A stretch of 64,000 bases of DNA from Lentzea waywayandensis (GCF_900115955.1 NZ_FOYL01000001.1:496001-560000), one strand, 5' to 3'. Positions 12,812 to 21,944 are shown, counted from the first letter of the stretch. Program-made: numbers and translations. The notes: generated from the letters alone by a model not told the origin.

Positions 12812-13309
12812 CTAGGTGTCCAGCAGGTCGAGCAGCCTGCCGGGAGGCTCGTCGGTGACCACTACGACACCCGCATTGGTGAGCGTCGTGACGTGCGTCT
12901 CCCACATCGGGTGACGGCGCTTGTCCGCGTTGGCCTGGGGCAGGACGACGACCTTGCAGTGCTCCACGCCGATGGCCTCGTTCAACGCGGTCAGCGCCTG
13001 GTTGTCGCCGATGCCCAGGGCCAGCTTGGCCACCGAGTTCGCGCTGGCGGGGGCGAAGATGAACGCGTCAGGCGTGGGATAGGGCTTGGGCTGGCTCGGC
13101 ATCCTCGGCTCCCAGCGGATCGGGAGGTCGGTGAGCGCCTGGAGCTCGTCCAGCTCGCCGGCCTCCTCGAACCACGGCACGACCGTCGGGGTGAACGTGA
13201 TGGCCAACCGCCACCCTCGTTGCGCGGCAGGCTCGGCGAGCTCGGTGCGGAACCAGCTCTCGACGCCGCCGCAGCCGCTTGCGACCAGTCCGAGCAGCCC
13301 ACGTGTCAT
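12812..13309 (-). CDS. flavoprotein of the HFCD/phosphopantothenoylcysteine decarboxylase-like fold
   Basis: 165 residues. It starts [16 protein letters not shown] and has the [28 protein letters not shown] stretch characteristic of flavin-binding decarboxylase-fold proteins (PPASANTxxK). Substrate unknown; the family includes CoaC, UbiX and lantibiotic decarboxylases. It sits upstream of rpe-ribD and is coupled by ATGA (13306-13309) to a P-loop kinase gene. A flavin-dependent enzyme co-encoded with riboflavin synthesis is suggestive but may be coincidental. Confidence 0.7.
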   Translation of the reverse strand: MTRGLLGLVASGCGGVESWFRTELAEPAAQRGWRLAITFTPTVVPWFEEAGELDELQALTDLPIRWEPRMPSQPKPYPTPDAFIFAPASANSVAKLALGIGDNQALTALNEAIGVEHCKVVVLPQANADKRRHPMWETHVTTLTNAGVVVVTDEPPGRLLDLLDT

Positions 13310-13788
13310 GTGGACGATCTTAGGTCGGGTGCTCCCGCCAGGGCGGCGAGCTGGTCGAGCACGGCGTTCAGCGGCTGCCTGGTGTCGATCTCGGCGGTGG
13401 CCGGCCCGCGCAGCAGCGGCTCGATCTCGCGCGTGTCCGCGATGATCCGGTTCCGCTCTTCCTCGGTCTTGCCGAACGGGTTGCCCGTTCTGCTCGCGAC
13501 GCGTTCCAGGATCGTGTCGATCGGTGCGCTGAGCAGGACGATCTCGTCGAACCTGGCGTAGAACACCGCCTGGTTCGCGACCGTGCCCGCGATGAACAGC
13601 GGGCGGCCGGACCGTTCGTGCTCGGCGATCAGCTCGCCGAGCAGGTCCTCGCGCCACAGCGGCTCGCCGGTGCGGTCGATCCAGTCGCCGTGGTCGGTGT
13701 CGACCGTGCGGTATCCGTTCTGCGCCAACAGGTCGAGCACCGTCGACTTGCCCGTGCCCGACATGCCGGTCACCAGGATCACCGCCAC
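13306..13788 (-). CDS. P-loop nucleotide kinase-like ATPase
   Basis: 160 residues. Walker A GMSGTGKST is at the N-terminus after a short strand (AVILVT), as in shikimate, gluconate and nucleotide kinases; VDTDHGDWID and a lid-like arginine-rich segment (ERVASRTGNPFGKTEEERN) follow. It is annotated generically in actinobacteria as an AAA/ATP-binding protein. ATG 13788 begins the operon, followed by the flavoprotein, rpe and rib genes. The substrate cannot be told from sequence. Confidence 0.7.
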   Translation of the reverse strand: MAVILVTGMSGTGKSTVLDLLAQNGYRTVDTDHGDWIDRTGEPLWREDLLGELIAEHERSGRPLFIAGTVANQAVFYARFDEIVLLSAPIDTILERVASRTGNPFGKTEEERNRIIADTREIEPLLRGPATAEIDTRQPLNAVLDQLAALAGAPDLRSST

Positions 13789-13900
13789 GCCGCGCCCCCG
13801 TTCGTCACCCGGACAGGTGAACTCCGGACCCGTTGTGCGGCCTGCGGGCGACGAGGCCCGAGAACTGTCGGACCCCGTCGCTAGCGTCCTTCACGAGCGC

Positions 13901-15352
13901 TCAAACAGGGCGTCGCAGCACCGCGCAGAACATCGCGTCGGTGCCGTGCAGATGGGGCCACAGCTGAACGTGCGGTCCTTCCCCGAGGTCCGGAACTCCA
14001 GGGAAGAGCTCCCGCGTGTCCAGCACCTCGGCCCCGGTCCGCCGCGCGACGTCCGTCACCACCCCTACGGTCTCGGAGAGATGAGGTGAGCACACGACAT
14101 AAGCCACGACGCCGCCAGGACGCACCAGTCGCAACGCCTCGGTGAGCAGCTCGCGCTGCAGCTTCGTGAGCGTGCCGACGTCGGCGGGCTGGCGCCTCCA
14201 CCGCGCCTCCGGGCGCCTGCGCAGCGCACCGAGACCGGTGCAGGGCGCATCGACCAGCACGCGGTCGAACGCTCCTTCGACGAAGCCGGTCTCGAGGCCG
14301 TCGGCCACCTCCACGGTGACCGGCAGGCCTGAGGTGAGCTTGCGCACGAGCTCGGCGCGGTGGGGTGCCTTCTCGACGGCGATCAGTTCGCCGCCTTCGA
14401 GGCCGACCAGCGCGGCCAGCAGGGCGGCCTTGCCACCGGGGCCCGCGCAGAGGTCCAGCCAGCGGTCATCCGTACCACCGTTGTCACCGCCCTCGAGCGA
14501 CGCGCGCGTCAGGGCCAAGGCACACAACTGGCTGCCCTCGTCCTGGACGTTGGCGAGGCGTTCCCGGACGGGCTCGAGATCGCCCGGGTCGCCCGCGCCG
14601 GCTTCCAGGTGCACGCCGTAAGGCGAGTACGGCGCCACGTCGCCGCCGGTGATGGCGGCGAGCTCGTCGGCGCTCACCTCGCCAGGACGTGCCACCAGGT
14701 GCACGGCCGGGCGCGCGTCGTCAGCCGCGAGGGCCAGCTTCAGCGGTTCCTCGCGGCTGCCGAGGGCCTCCGCGAACGCCTGCGCGATCCAGCGCGGGTG
14801 GGCGTGGGTGAAGGCCAGGTTGCCGATCGGGTCGGTGTCCGGGTCGGGCGCGAGCTCGTCCACCCACGCGGCCTCGTCCTGCTCGGCCACCCGGCGCAGG
14901 ACGGCGTTGACGAAGCCCGCGACGCCGGACCCGAGCTCGGCCCGCACGAGGTCGACGGTCGAGGCGACCGCGGCGTGGGACGGAATCCGGGTGCGCAGCA
15001 GCTGATACGTGCCCAGCCGCAACGCGTCGAGCGCCGAGCCGTCCACTTCGGACAGCGGCCGGTCCGAGCACGCCTCGATCACGGCGTCGAGCAGTCCCTG
15101 GGCCCGGGACGCGCCGTAGGTGAGCTCGGTGGCGAGCGCGGCATCACGGCCGGTGATGCGGCGGTCGCGAAGCATCTGCGGCAGCACCAGGTTCGCGTAC
15201 GCGTCACGCTGCCGCACGGCGCGCAGGGTCTCCAGCGCGGCGAGGCGTGCCGGGTCCTCCACGGGTGGCCGGGAGGGTCCGGTGCGCCGCTTCGGCGGGT
15301 GCGGCCTGCTCGGGCGGGAAGGCTTCGAGGCGCCTCGCGAGTGGCCGGTCAT
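13901..15352 (-). CDS. rsmB: 16S rRNA (cytosine-967-C5)-methyltransferase
   Basis: 483 residues. An Arg/Pro-rich N-terminus leads into a NusB-like RNA-binding domain (AALETLRAVRQRDAYANLVLPQML ...). A Rossmann SAM domain follows: DLCAGPGGKAALLA (motif I), VDAPCTGLGALRRRPEARWR (motif IV, general Cys) and VCSPHLSETVGVV (motif VI, nucleophile Cys). Methylates C967 of 16S rRNA. Located after def-fmt on the same strand, the conserved order; the gap to fmt is 109 bases. Confidence 0.94.
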   Translation of the reverse strand: MTGHSRGASKPSRPSRPHPPKRRTGPSRPPVEDPARLAALETLRAVRQRDAYANLVLPQMLRDRRITGRDAALATELTYGASRAQGLLDAVIEACSDRPLSEVDGSALDALRLGTYQLLRTRIPSHAAVASTVDLVRAELGSGVAGFVNAVLRRVAEQDEAAWVDELAPDPDTDPIGNLAFTHAHPRWIAQAFAEALGSREEPLKLALAADDARPAVHLVARPGEVSADELAAITGGDVAPYSPYGVHLEAGAGDPGDLEPVRERLANVQDEGSQLCALALTRASLEGGDNGGTDDRWLDLCAGPGGKAALLAALVGLEGGELIAVEKAPHRAELVRKLTSGLPVTVEVADGLETGFVEGAFDRVLVDAPCTGLGALRRRPEARWRRQPADVGTLTKLQRELLTEALRLVRPGGVVAYVVCSPHLSETVGVVTDVARRTGAEVLDTRELFPGVPDLGEGPHVQLWPHLHGTDAMFCAVLRRPV

Positions 15353-15461
15353 GCGTTGTACTCCACTGTCTCTGGCTCCCCTGCGGCCGCGCGGATCACG
15401 CGCGCCGTGTTCCTGTCCTGCCGCTCACAGGCGACGCCTGCCGAGCTCGTTCGGGAGCGCG

Positions 15462-16388
15462 TCATGCGATGCGCTCCCCTGATTCGATCCGCACGCCGCG
15501 TGCCCAGTCGGTGGCGGCCATGCGCTTCTTGCCTTGCGCCTGGACCTCACCGAGGGCCACGGCGGTGGTGGCGGTGCCCACGAGCACGCGTTTGCGCTCG
15601 ACGAGCACCTCGCCGGCCGGCAGCGTCACGTCGGCGACCGGCGTGACGGGGCCGAGCTTGAGTCGTTCTCCCCGGAACTCGGCCCACGCGCCGGGCTCCG
15701 GTGTCACGGCGCGCGCCAGGCGGTCGACGGCCGTGGCGGGCGTGGTGAAGTCGAGGCGCGCGTCCTCGACGCTGATCTTCGCGGCGTAGGTCACACCGTC
15801 GTCGGGCTGGTCGACGGCGCGCAGGGTTCCGTCCTCGATGCCGTCCACAGTGGACAGCAGCAGGTCGGCTCCCGAGAGGGACAACCGGGTCAGCAGGTCG
15901 CCGGAGGTGTCGCGGTCGCGCACCTTCTCGGTCACCACGCCGAACACCGGGCCCGCGTCGAGTTCCTTCACGATGCGGAACGTCGAGGCACCCGTGATGT
16001 CGTCGCCGTTGCGCACGGAGGCCTGCACCGGCGCGGCGCCGCGCCACGCGGGCAGCACGGAGAAGTGGAGGTTGACCCAGCCGAACTTCGGGACGTCGAG
16101 CGTGCGCTGCGGGAGCAGGTTGCCGTAGGCGACGACCGGGCAGAGGTCGGGTTCCAGCGCGCGCAGGCGCTCCAGGAACTCGGGTTCGCCTGCCTTGGCC
16201 GGGGTGAGGACCTCGATGCCGTGCTCGTCGGCGAGCGCGCCGACCGGGGAGCGTTCGAGCCTGCGGCCTCGGCCGGAGGGGGCGTCGGGGCGGGTGACCA
16301 CGGCGACGACGTCGTGGCGGGAGGAGTCGATGAAGGCGCGCAGCGAGGGCAGTGCGACCTCGGGCGTACCGGCGAACACGAGTCGCAT
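15462..16388 (-). CDS. fmt: methionyl-tRNA formyltransferase
   Basis: 308 residues from ATG 16388 (start [16 protein letters not shown]). Transfers the formyl group of 10-formyl-THF to initiator Met-tRNA. Family motifs: [15 protein letters not shown], the loop [19 protein letters not shown] containing catalytic-site residues, [17 protein letters not shown], and the C-terminal OB-like tRNA-binding domain. It begins 2 bases after the def stop, so formylation and deformylation enzymes are co-transcribed. Confidence 0.96.
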   Translation of the reverse strand: MRLVFAGTPEVALPSLRAFIDSSRHDVVAVVTRPDAPSGRGRRLERSPVGALADEHGIEVLTPAKAGEPEFLERLRALEPDLCPVVAYGNLLPQRTLDVPKFGWVNLHFSVLPAWRGAAPVQASVRNGDDITGASTFRIVKELDAGPVFGVVTEKVRDRDTSGDLLTRLSLSGADLLLSTVDGIEDGTLRAVDQPDDGVTYAAKISVEDARLDFTTPATAVDRLARAVTPEPGAWAEFRGERLKLGPVTPVADVTLPAGEVLVERKRVLVGTATTAVALGEVQAQGKKRMAATDWARGVRIESGERIA

Positions 16389-16390
16389 GG

Positions 16391-16939
16391 TCAGCTGGAC
16401 CTGCCGAAGAGTGGGTGCGGGCTCTGCTTCAAGGTGGGGACCGTACCGTCGAACCACTCGGCCTGCCGGATTTCCCGCATGGCCTGCTTGCGGGTGTCGG
16501 CGTCGAGGCGGTCGAGGAAGAGCACTCCGTCGAGGTGGTCCGACTCGTGCTGGATGCAGCGGGCCAGCGTCTCGGTGCCTTCGACCTCGACGGGCTCACC
16601 GTGCATGTTCCAGCCCTTGGCCACGACGTGCAGGTGGCGTTTGCAGTCCCACGACATGCCGGGGATGGACAGGCAGCCTTCAGAGCCGTCCTGCATCTCC
16701 TCGCCGACCACGTCCCACGTGGGGTTCACGAGGTGGCCCGCGAAACCGTCGCAGTGATAGGTGAACACGCGCAGTCCAACACCGAGCTGAGGCGCGGCGA
16801 GTCCCGCTCCGCCGGCGTCCTGCATCGTGTCCCACAGGTCCTTGACCAGGGTGCGCAGTTCCTTGTCGAAGTCGGTGACCTCGGTGGCCGCGGTGCGCAG
16901 CACTGGGTCGCCGAACAGGCGGATGGGCTGGACGGTCAC
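16391..16939 (-). CDS. def: peptide deformylase
   Basis: 182 residues. All three metalloenzyme motifs are present: [20 protein letters not shown] (metal Cys at 89) and QHESDHLDG (metal His 131 and 135, catalytic Glu 132). Removes the N-formyl group from nascent proteins. Start GTG 16939 follows an AGGAG (16946-16950) with 6-base spacing. That ribosome-binding site lies inside a strong hairpin (see 16945-16981), implying translational control or coupling to the small gene upstream. Confidence 0.96.
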   Translation of the reverse strand: MTVQPIRLFGDPVLRTAATEVTDFDKELRTLVKDLWDTMQDAGGAGLAAPQLGVGLRVFTYHCDGFAGHLVNPTWDVVGEEMQDGSEGCLSIPGMSWDCKRHLHVVAKGWNMHGEPVEVEGTETLARCIQHESDHLDGVLFLDRLDADTRKQAMREIRQAEWFDGTVPTLKQSPHPLFGRSS

Positions 16940-16944
16940 GCAAT

Positions 16945-16981
16945 GCTCCTCGTGTGGACTGGAGGCCAGTCTACGAGGAGC
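16945..16981 (-). promoter_or_regulatory. hairpin sequestering the def ribosome-binding site
   Basis: In the minus-strand RNA, GCUCCUCGU pairs with ACGAGGAGC and GACUGG pairs with CCAGUC around a CCU loop, with a small internal bulge (U/A-CAC). The 3' arm contains the AGGAG that is the Shine-Dalgarno of def, so the fold would hide it. The hairpin begins 4 bases after the stop of the upstream small gene, so a terminating ribosome would melt it. It could alternatively be a terminator. Confidence 0.55.
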
Positions 16982-16985
16982 GCGG

Positions 16986-17135
16986 TCAGTGCTCGGACGC
17001 GCTGCCGAGGAAGATCACGCCCACCAGCGCCACGACGAAGTGGCCGGTGAAGCGCAGCGCCGTCAGGACGGGCCGGAACAGAGCGTGCAAGTCGATGTGG
17101 GTTGCCGGGGCGCTGGTGACAGTGGTCGTCGTCAT
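16986..17135 (-). CDS. 49-residue single-pass membrane protein
   Basis: A short gene: ATG 17135, reads MTTTTVTSAPATHIDLHALF ... and ends SASEH. Residues about 30-44 (GHFVVALVGVIFLGS) are hydrophobic enough for one membrane span, with a basic stretch (FRPVLTALRFTGH) before it. Codon positions three are strongly G/C, supporting real coding. It lies directly upstream of def on the same strand, ending 46 bases before the def start. I do not recognise a family. Confidence 0.55.
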   Translation of the reverse strand: MTTTTVTSAPATHIDLHALFRPVLTALRFTGHFVVALVGVIFLGSASEH

Positions 17136-17255
17136 GGCGTCCACTGTGCCGTTCGCGCAGGTCAGATCACATCGGCTCGGGGTATCGACCCTGTGTCAGC
17201 CCGAAGTAGGAAGATCGGGTGCAACACTCGGCCGGAAGGTGGACACCTCCAGGTC

Positions 17256-17858
17256 ATGAGGCTGATGCGACCGATCTGGGAGGGGGCGGCCGGCGTGCGC
17301 GACGACGCCCCGTCGGACGCCGAACTGTGGACCCGCGGCGACGAGCACGCGTTCAGCGCGCTCTACGACCGCTACGCCGAGGCGGTGTGGAACCACGCCT
17401 ACCGCCTGACCGCGTCGTGGTCGACAGCGGAGGACCTGACGTCGGCGACGTTCATGACCGCGTGGCGCCGCCGCGCCGAGATGACGCTCGTGCGGGACAG
17501 CGCGCTGCCGTGGCTGTTCACCGTCGCGGGCTTCCTGGCACGCTCGGAGTTCCGCCGCAAAGCGCGGTTCACCCGGCTGTTGCACCGCGTGCCGCGCAAC
17601 GAGGTGCAGCGCGACCACGCCGACGACGTCGCGGCGTCGCTCGACCACGAGGCCCGGCTGCGCCAGGTGCTGGAGGCGGTCGAACGACTCCCCCGCGCCG
17701 AACGCGAGGCCGTGGAACTCGTGCTGTTCGGCGAGCTGCCCGTCGCGCAGGCCGCCGAGGCCCTGGGGGTCGCCGAGGTCAGCGTCCGTTCCCGCATCTC
17801 CCGCGCCCGTGCCCGCCTGCGCAAGCAGCTCTCCTACGACACCCTGGAGGTGGAGTGA
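17256..17858 (+). CDS. ECF-type RNA polymerase sigma factor
   Basis: 200 residues. Region 2 is visible in HAFSALYDRYAEAVWNHAYRLTASWSTAEDLTSATFMTAWRR. Region 4 is visible in LPRAEREAVELVLFGELPVAQAAEALGVAEVSVRSRISRARARLRKQL with its helix-turn-helix. It is followed by a coupled membrane protein (ATGA-type overlap at 17858) that has the layout of a cognate regulator. It begins at ATG 17256; no autoregulatory promoter motif was recognised upstream. Confidence 0.9.
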   Translation: MRLMRPIWEGAAGVRDDAPSDAELWTRGDEHAFSALYDRYAEAVWNHAYRLTASWSTAEDLTSATFMTAWRRRAEMTLVRDSALPWLFTVAGFLARSEFRRKARFTRLLHRVPRNEVQRDHADDVAASLDHEARLRQVLEAVERLPRAEREAVELVLFGELPVAQAAEALGVAEVSVRSRISRARARLRKQLSYDTLEVE

Positions 17859-19012
17859 TGGCCTTCGACCTGCCGCCCCGCCGCGAACTCCCCACCGACG
17901 TCAAGGAGCGCATGCGCCCGGACTTCGTCGCCACCCGCGAGTCCCCTGAGCGTCGCGGCCGCGCCCCGCTGGCCGTGGCCGCCGCGGTACTCCTGATCGC
18001 GGGTGGTGTCGCCGCCACCCAGTTCGTCACGCAGCCGTTCGTCGACAAGGCCCGCCCCGGCCACGAGCGCGTGGTCCGGCCTTCAGGCCAGGACCTGGCG
18101 CGATGTCGCACGGCCCTGGGCGACCAGAACTGGCAGTCCTCCGAGACGGTGGAGTTCGGCCTGAGCAAGGTCCTGGTCGGCCAGGACGGCCGCTTCTGCG
18201 AGCTCACCCGTACCAAGGCCTATGTGGCGTCGCAGAGCTTCCGGCCCACAGATCTGCGGGAGGGCACGGTCACCTTCCGCTCTCACGGGATCATCGCGGG
18301 GATTCCCCCGAAGGACGCGCGGACGCTGAAGACCGGCCCGAAGCCGGAGTTCCGCGACCAGGACTTCAAGGCCAGCGACGGCGTCGTCACGCCACACTTC
18401 TTCGTCGTCGACACCCGGTACCAGGACTCGTACTTCGATCTCGTCTTCGATGACCGGGCCACCCCGGTGCCGGACATCCCCGAGGGGGCGGTCACCGAAT
18501 CGCAGACTTTCGAGAGCGGGGACCCCGACCCGTGGACGCTGGTGAACGTCATCGCCAGGTGCACCGACACCTCGTACCGGAACGGAGCGAACGCCAGTGA
18601 CCTCCAGAACTGGGAGCCGCTGCTGGTGTCGGGTCTCGACCAGCGAGGGGGTGTGCTCATCGCCCATCGTGAGCACGACGCTTGGGCGACCTGCAGCTTC
18701 GGCCCCAGCGTGTTGGGCGGCGTTCACTGGGAGCATCTCCCCGCCGTCACGAAGAAACCCGAGAAACCCGTGCTGGTCACGATTCACGGGAACGAGTCGG
18801 CACTCATGGTCGTCGGGCGCATCAAGCGCTCGGCCGGCACCGTCGAGGTGTCCGTCGACGACGAGCAAGCGGTGACCGCGGACGTCGTCGACGGCTACTT
18901 CATCGCCACGCTCCCGGTCTCCACCAAGAACAGGACCGACTACATCAACAGCCTGCACGTCGTCGGCCGCGACTCCGACAACGAAGTCGTCTACGAGGGC
19001 GGGTTCGAGTGA
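17858..19012 (+). CDS. single-pass membrane protein coupled to the ECF sigma factor (putative anti-sigma factor)
   Basis: 384 residues: a short cytoplasmic N-terminus (RELPTDVKERMRPDF...), one membrane span at about 36-56 (APLAVAAAVLLIAGGVAATQF) and a ~320-residue exported domain with five or so cysteines. Overlap of its ATG with the sigma stop suggests stoichiometric synthesis, as for sigma/anti-sigma pairs. The N-terminus lacks a clear zinc anti-sigma HxxxCxxC motif, so the anti-sigma role is inferred from position. The exported domain is unrecognised. Confidence 0.65.
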   Translation: MAFDLPPRRELPTDVKERMRPDFVATRESPERRGRAPLAVAAAVLLIAGGVAATQFVTQPFVDKARPGHERVVRPSGQDLARCRTALGDQNWQSSETVEFGLSKVLVGQDGRFCELTRTKAYVASQSFRPTDLREGTVTFRSHGIIAGIPPKDARTLKTGPKPEFRDQDFKASDGVVTPHFFVVDTRYQDSYFDLVFDDRATPVPDIPEGAVTESQTFESGDPDPWTLVNVIARCTDTSYRNGANASDLQNWEPLLVSGLDQRGGVLIAHREHDAWATCSFGPSVLGGVHWEHLPAVTKKPEKPVLVTIHGNESALMVVGRIKRSAGTVEVSVDDEQAVTADVVDGYFIATLPVSTKNRTDYINSLHVVGRDSDNEVVYEGGFE

Positions 19013-19022
19013 TCATGGAGCC

Positions 19023-19541
19023 ATGACCTGGACGGCACCCGAAGTAGAAGTGACCGACGAACCGCTCCTCGGGGCGGAACGCCCGATGCTGGAGGCGTGG
19101 CTCGACCGCCATCGAGCCACGTTCCTGGGCAACTGCGCGGGACTCACCGGTGAACAACTGGCCGAGGAGTCCGCGGCGCCGTCGAACCTGAGTCTGCTGG
19201 GCCTGATCCGCCACCTCGCGGACGTGGAGCGCGTCTGGTTCCGCGTCCGCCTGGCCGGTCAGGACGTGAAGGCCCGGCACAGCGTGCCGGGCGACTGGGA
19301 CGGCGCCTTCGAGGGCGTCGACCCGGCCCGCGCGGAGGCCGAGTACGCCGATCTCGTGGCTGAAATGGCCGAGGCCCGCGCGGCGGCTGCCACGCGGGAC
19401 CTCGACGACGTCTTCGTGCACGAACGGGTGGGCGAGATCTCGGTGCGCTGGCTCTACGTCCACCTGATCGAGGAGTACGCGCAACACAACGGCCACGCCG
19501 ACCTCATCCGCGAACGCATCGACGGACGCACCAACAAGTAG
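19023..19541 (+). CDS. DinB/DUF664-family protein
   Basis: 172 residues. The pattern of four helices with LSLLGLIRHLADVERVWFR (His-containing helix 2) and a late LYVHLIEEYAQHNGHADLIRE is the DinB/DUF664 metal-binding fold. Members include thiol-dependent transferases using mycothiol or bacillithiol. The three likely ligands are His in IRHLADVE, and two His in YAQHNGHAD. Role here unknown; possibly detoxification. It starts with ATG just after the putative anti-sigma gene and may be read from the same transcript. Confidence 0.8.
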   Translation: MTWTAPEVEVTDEPLLGAERPMLEAWLDRHRATFLGNCAGLTGEQLAEESAAPSNLSLLGLIRHLADVERVWFRVRLAGQDVKARHSVPGDWDGAFEGVDPARAEAEYADLVAEMAEARAAAATRDLDDVFVHERVGEISVRWLYVHLIEEYAQHNGHADLIRERIDGRTNK

Positions 19542-19553
19542 CCGGCCGCGTGG

Positions 19554-20027
19554 TCAGTCGCACCACCCGTAGGGCCCGTACTTCTGGGCGTAGCGGACCA
19601 TGTCGTCCTCCCAGACCACGCCGTGGATGCGCACGCACTTACCCGGTGCGTACGCGTAGTGCGGGCCGGCGTAGTACTCGTAGTAGCCGGCGTCGCCGAC
19701 CATGTTCGAGCCCTGGACCTGCAGGTGGGCGACCGTGTAGCTCTCCACGCCGACCTCGAAGCGCTTGATCGTGACCACGCAGTTCTTCTTCGTGGCAGAG
19801 CTGTAGAGCAGGTAGGTCTGGCCCCAGAGGGCCGAGCCGTTCTTCAGGTCCAGCGTCGCGTTCGGCGACACGCGCTGGTAGCCGGAGCCGCAGACCCCCT
19901 CTGGCGTGTACGGGTTCGCCGCCGCCTGCCCGGACGGCGCGAACAGCACCGTCATCACGACGGCCAGCGCACCCGCCAGCACGAACCGCGCCCGCTTCAA
20001 CGTCGGTTTGTTCCTGCGTTCCACCAA
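19554..20027 (-). CDS. secreted SapA-like (spore-associated protein A) family protein
   Basis: 157 residues with a clear Sec signal: basic MVERRNKPTLKRAR, hydrophobic FVLAGALAVVMTVLFA and cleavage after SGQAAA. The mature part begins NPYTPEGVCGSGYQ and contains YLLYSSATKKNCVVTIKR, YYAGPHYAYAPGKCV and a C-terminal GWCD. This order of four cysteines and the VCGSGY/KNCVVTI signatures match Streptomyces spore-associated protein A as I recall it. An exported extracellular or spore-surface protein. ATG 20027 is preceded by GGGAGGC. Confidence 0.7.
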   Translation of the reverse strand: MVERRNKPTLKRARFVLAGALAVVMTVLFAPSGQAAANPYTPEGVCGSGYQRVSPNATLDLKNGSALWGQTYLLYSSATKKNCVVTIKRFEVGVESYTVAHLQVQGSNMVGDAGYYEYYAGPHYAYAPGKCVRIHGVVWEDDMVRYAQKYGPYGWCD

Positions 20028-20109
20028 TGCCTCCCTACATAGGTGGTCCGTACACGCGCGGGTGGGACCGCCGGTTGCCTTGATCGACGACCAGCGGTCC
20101 CGGCCCGGG

Positions 20110-21879
20110 TCAGCCCACCTTCACCACGCGGGCCGCGCCGCCGCCGCGCCTCGTCGGCTCGGCGACCGCGCGCCAGCGTCCGTCCCCGGCCCGTTCGACG
20201 GCCGTGGCGGCGCCGATCTCGGCGTTCTGGCTGAACCTGTGCCCGATGGCCTGCAGGCCCGCGGTGGTCGAGGCGGCGATGAACGCGGCCTCCGCCGGGG
20301 TCGTGGCGGCGTTGCGCTGGGAGGCGCGCGGGGCCGCGACGGCGTCGACCAGGGACATCTTGCGGTCCAGGCGGGCGGTCAGGATCTGGGTGACCGTGGT
20401 GATGATGGTGGAGCCACCCGGCGAGCCGACGGCGAGCAGGACCTTGCCGTGGTCGACGACGATCGTCGGGGCCATCGACGAGCGCGGGCGCTTGCCGGGG
20501 CCGGGGAGGTTCGGGTGCGGAACGCCGGCGGTCGGGGCGACGAACTCGAAGTCGGTGAGCTCGTTGTTGAGCAGGAAGCCTCGGTTCGGCACGACGATGC
20601 CGCTGCCGCCCTCCGCCTCGATGGTCAGGGTGTAGGCGACGACGTTGCCCCAGCGGTCGGCCGTCGTGAGGTGCGTGGTGCGTTCGGCGTCCTCGCGCAG
20701 GGCCGAGATTCCGGCGGTGGCCTCGCAGGCCTTGGGGTCGCGCGGGTCGGCGGCGGGCTGCGGGGCGGGCAGCACGGCGTCGGGCTTGATCAGGCAGGCG
20801 CGGCTGTCGGCGAACTTCTGTGAGAGCAGGCCCTCGGTCGGCACGCGGGAGAAGGCGGGGTCGCCCACCCAGCGCAGGCGGTCGGCGAAGGAGAGCTTGG
20901 TCGACTCGATGAAGCGGTGCAGGTACTCGACGTCGGAGACCTTCGCGAGGTCGGTCGACTCGAGGATGTTGAGCGCCTCACCGACGGTCGTGCCGCCGGA
21001 CGACGGCGCCGCCATGCCGTAGACGTCGAGGCCGCGGTAGCGGGTGTGCGTCGGGTCGCGGCGTTCGACCTGGTAGCGGGCCAGGTCGGAGATTTGCATG
21101 TCACCGGAGCGGACGTTGCGGGTCGAGCCGGGCACGACCGGCGGCTTCTGCACGGTCCTGACGAGGTCGCGGCCGACCGCGCCGCCGTACAGCGAGGCCA
21201 GTTCGGTGCGGGCGAGCTCGCGGTAGGTGTCGGCGAGCTGCGGGTTGCGGAACGTGCTGCCGACCGCGGGCGCCTGGCCACCGGGCAGGTAGAGGTCGCG
21301 GGTCGAGGTGAAGTCGGCGAAGCGGGCGGCGTTGTTCGTGATCTGCGAGTTGAAGGTCCGGTCGACGACGAAACCACGGCGTGCCAACGCTTCCGCGGGC
21401 GCCATCGCCTCGCGCAGGTTGAGCGTGCCCCACTTGCGCAGCGCCTGCTGCCACGTCTTGGGCGTGCCGGGGACACCGACGGACTTGCCGCTGGTCATCG
21501 CCTCGGCGAACGGCAGGGGCTGGCCGTTCTCCACGAAGAGCTGGTCGGTGGCGGACCGCGGCGCGGTCTCCCGGCCGTCCAAAGTGGACACACGGCCGGT
21601 TCGGGCGTCGTAGTGGACGAAGAACCCGCCGCCACCGATGCCCGCGCTGAACGGGTCGGTCACGCCGAGCGCGGCGGCGGTGGCGACGGCGGCGTCGACG
21701 GCGTTGCCACCGCGGCGGAGCACGTCGATGCCGATCTGGGACGCGTCGGGGTCGACGCTCGAGACAGCGCCTCCCCAGCCCACCTGCTCGGGCACGCGTG
21801 GCGATGATTCCGCCGCGCCTGCCGGGGCAGGGGCGACCAGTACGACGGAGAGCGTCAGTGCGGCAACCGTTCGCAACAT
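20110..21879 (-). CDS. ggt: gamma-glutamyltransferase (secreted, autoprocessed)
   Basis: 589 residues, full family length. A signal peptide (MLRTVAALTLSVVLVAPAPAGAA) sends it out of the cell. The proenzyme would self-cleave before the catalytic Thr about residue 401 (DAERTTHLTTADRWGN), yielding large and small subunits. Also seen: GGNAVDAAVAT, GIGGGGFFVHYDA, DGRETAP and the substrate loop MAPTIV plus GSPGGSTIITTV near the end. It hydrolyses or transfers gamma-glutamyl groups of glutathione-like peptides. The residue before the cleavage site is Arg rather than the more usual Gln or Glu. Confidence 0.93.
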   Translation of the reverse strand: MLRTVAALTLSVVLVAPAPAGAAESSPRVPEQVGWGGAVSSVDPDASQIGIDVLRRGGNAVDAAVATAAALGVTDPFSAGIGGGGFFVHYDARTGRVSTLDGRETAPRSATDQLFVENGQPLPFAEAMTSGKSVGVPGTPKTWQQALRKWGTLNLREAMAPAEALARRGFVVDRTFNSQITNNAARFADFTSTRDLYLPGGQAPAVGSTFRNPQLADTYRELARTELASLYGGAVGRDLVRTVQKPPVVPGSTRNVRSGDMQISDLARYQVERRDPTHTRYRGLDVYGMAAPSSGGTTVGEALNILESTDLAKVSDVEYLHRFIESTKLSFADRLRWVGDPAFSRVPTEGLLSQKFADSRACLIKPDAVLPAPQPAADPRDPKACEATAGISALREDAERTTHLTTADRWGNVVAYTLTIEAEGGSGIVVPNRGFLLNNELTDFEFVAPTAGVPHPNLPGPGKRPRSSMAPTIVVDHGKVLLAVGSPGGSTIITTVTQILTARLDRKMSLVDAVAAPRASQRNAATTPAEAAFIAASTTAGLQAIGHRFSQNAEIGAATAVERAGDGRWRAVAEPTRRGGGAARVVKVG

Positions 21880-21944
21880 GCGGAAACTTCTACTCCGTTA
21901 CGACCGGATGGCAACACTCCTTGAGGAAGGCCTAAGGTGCGGAC

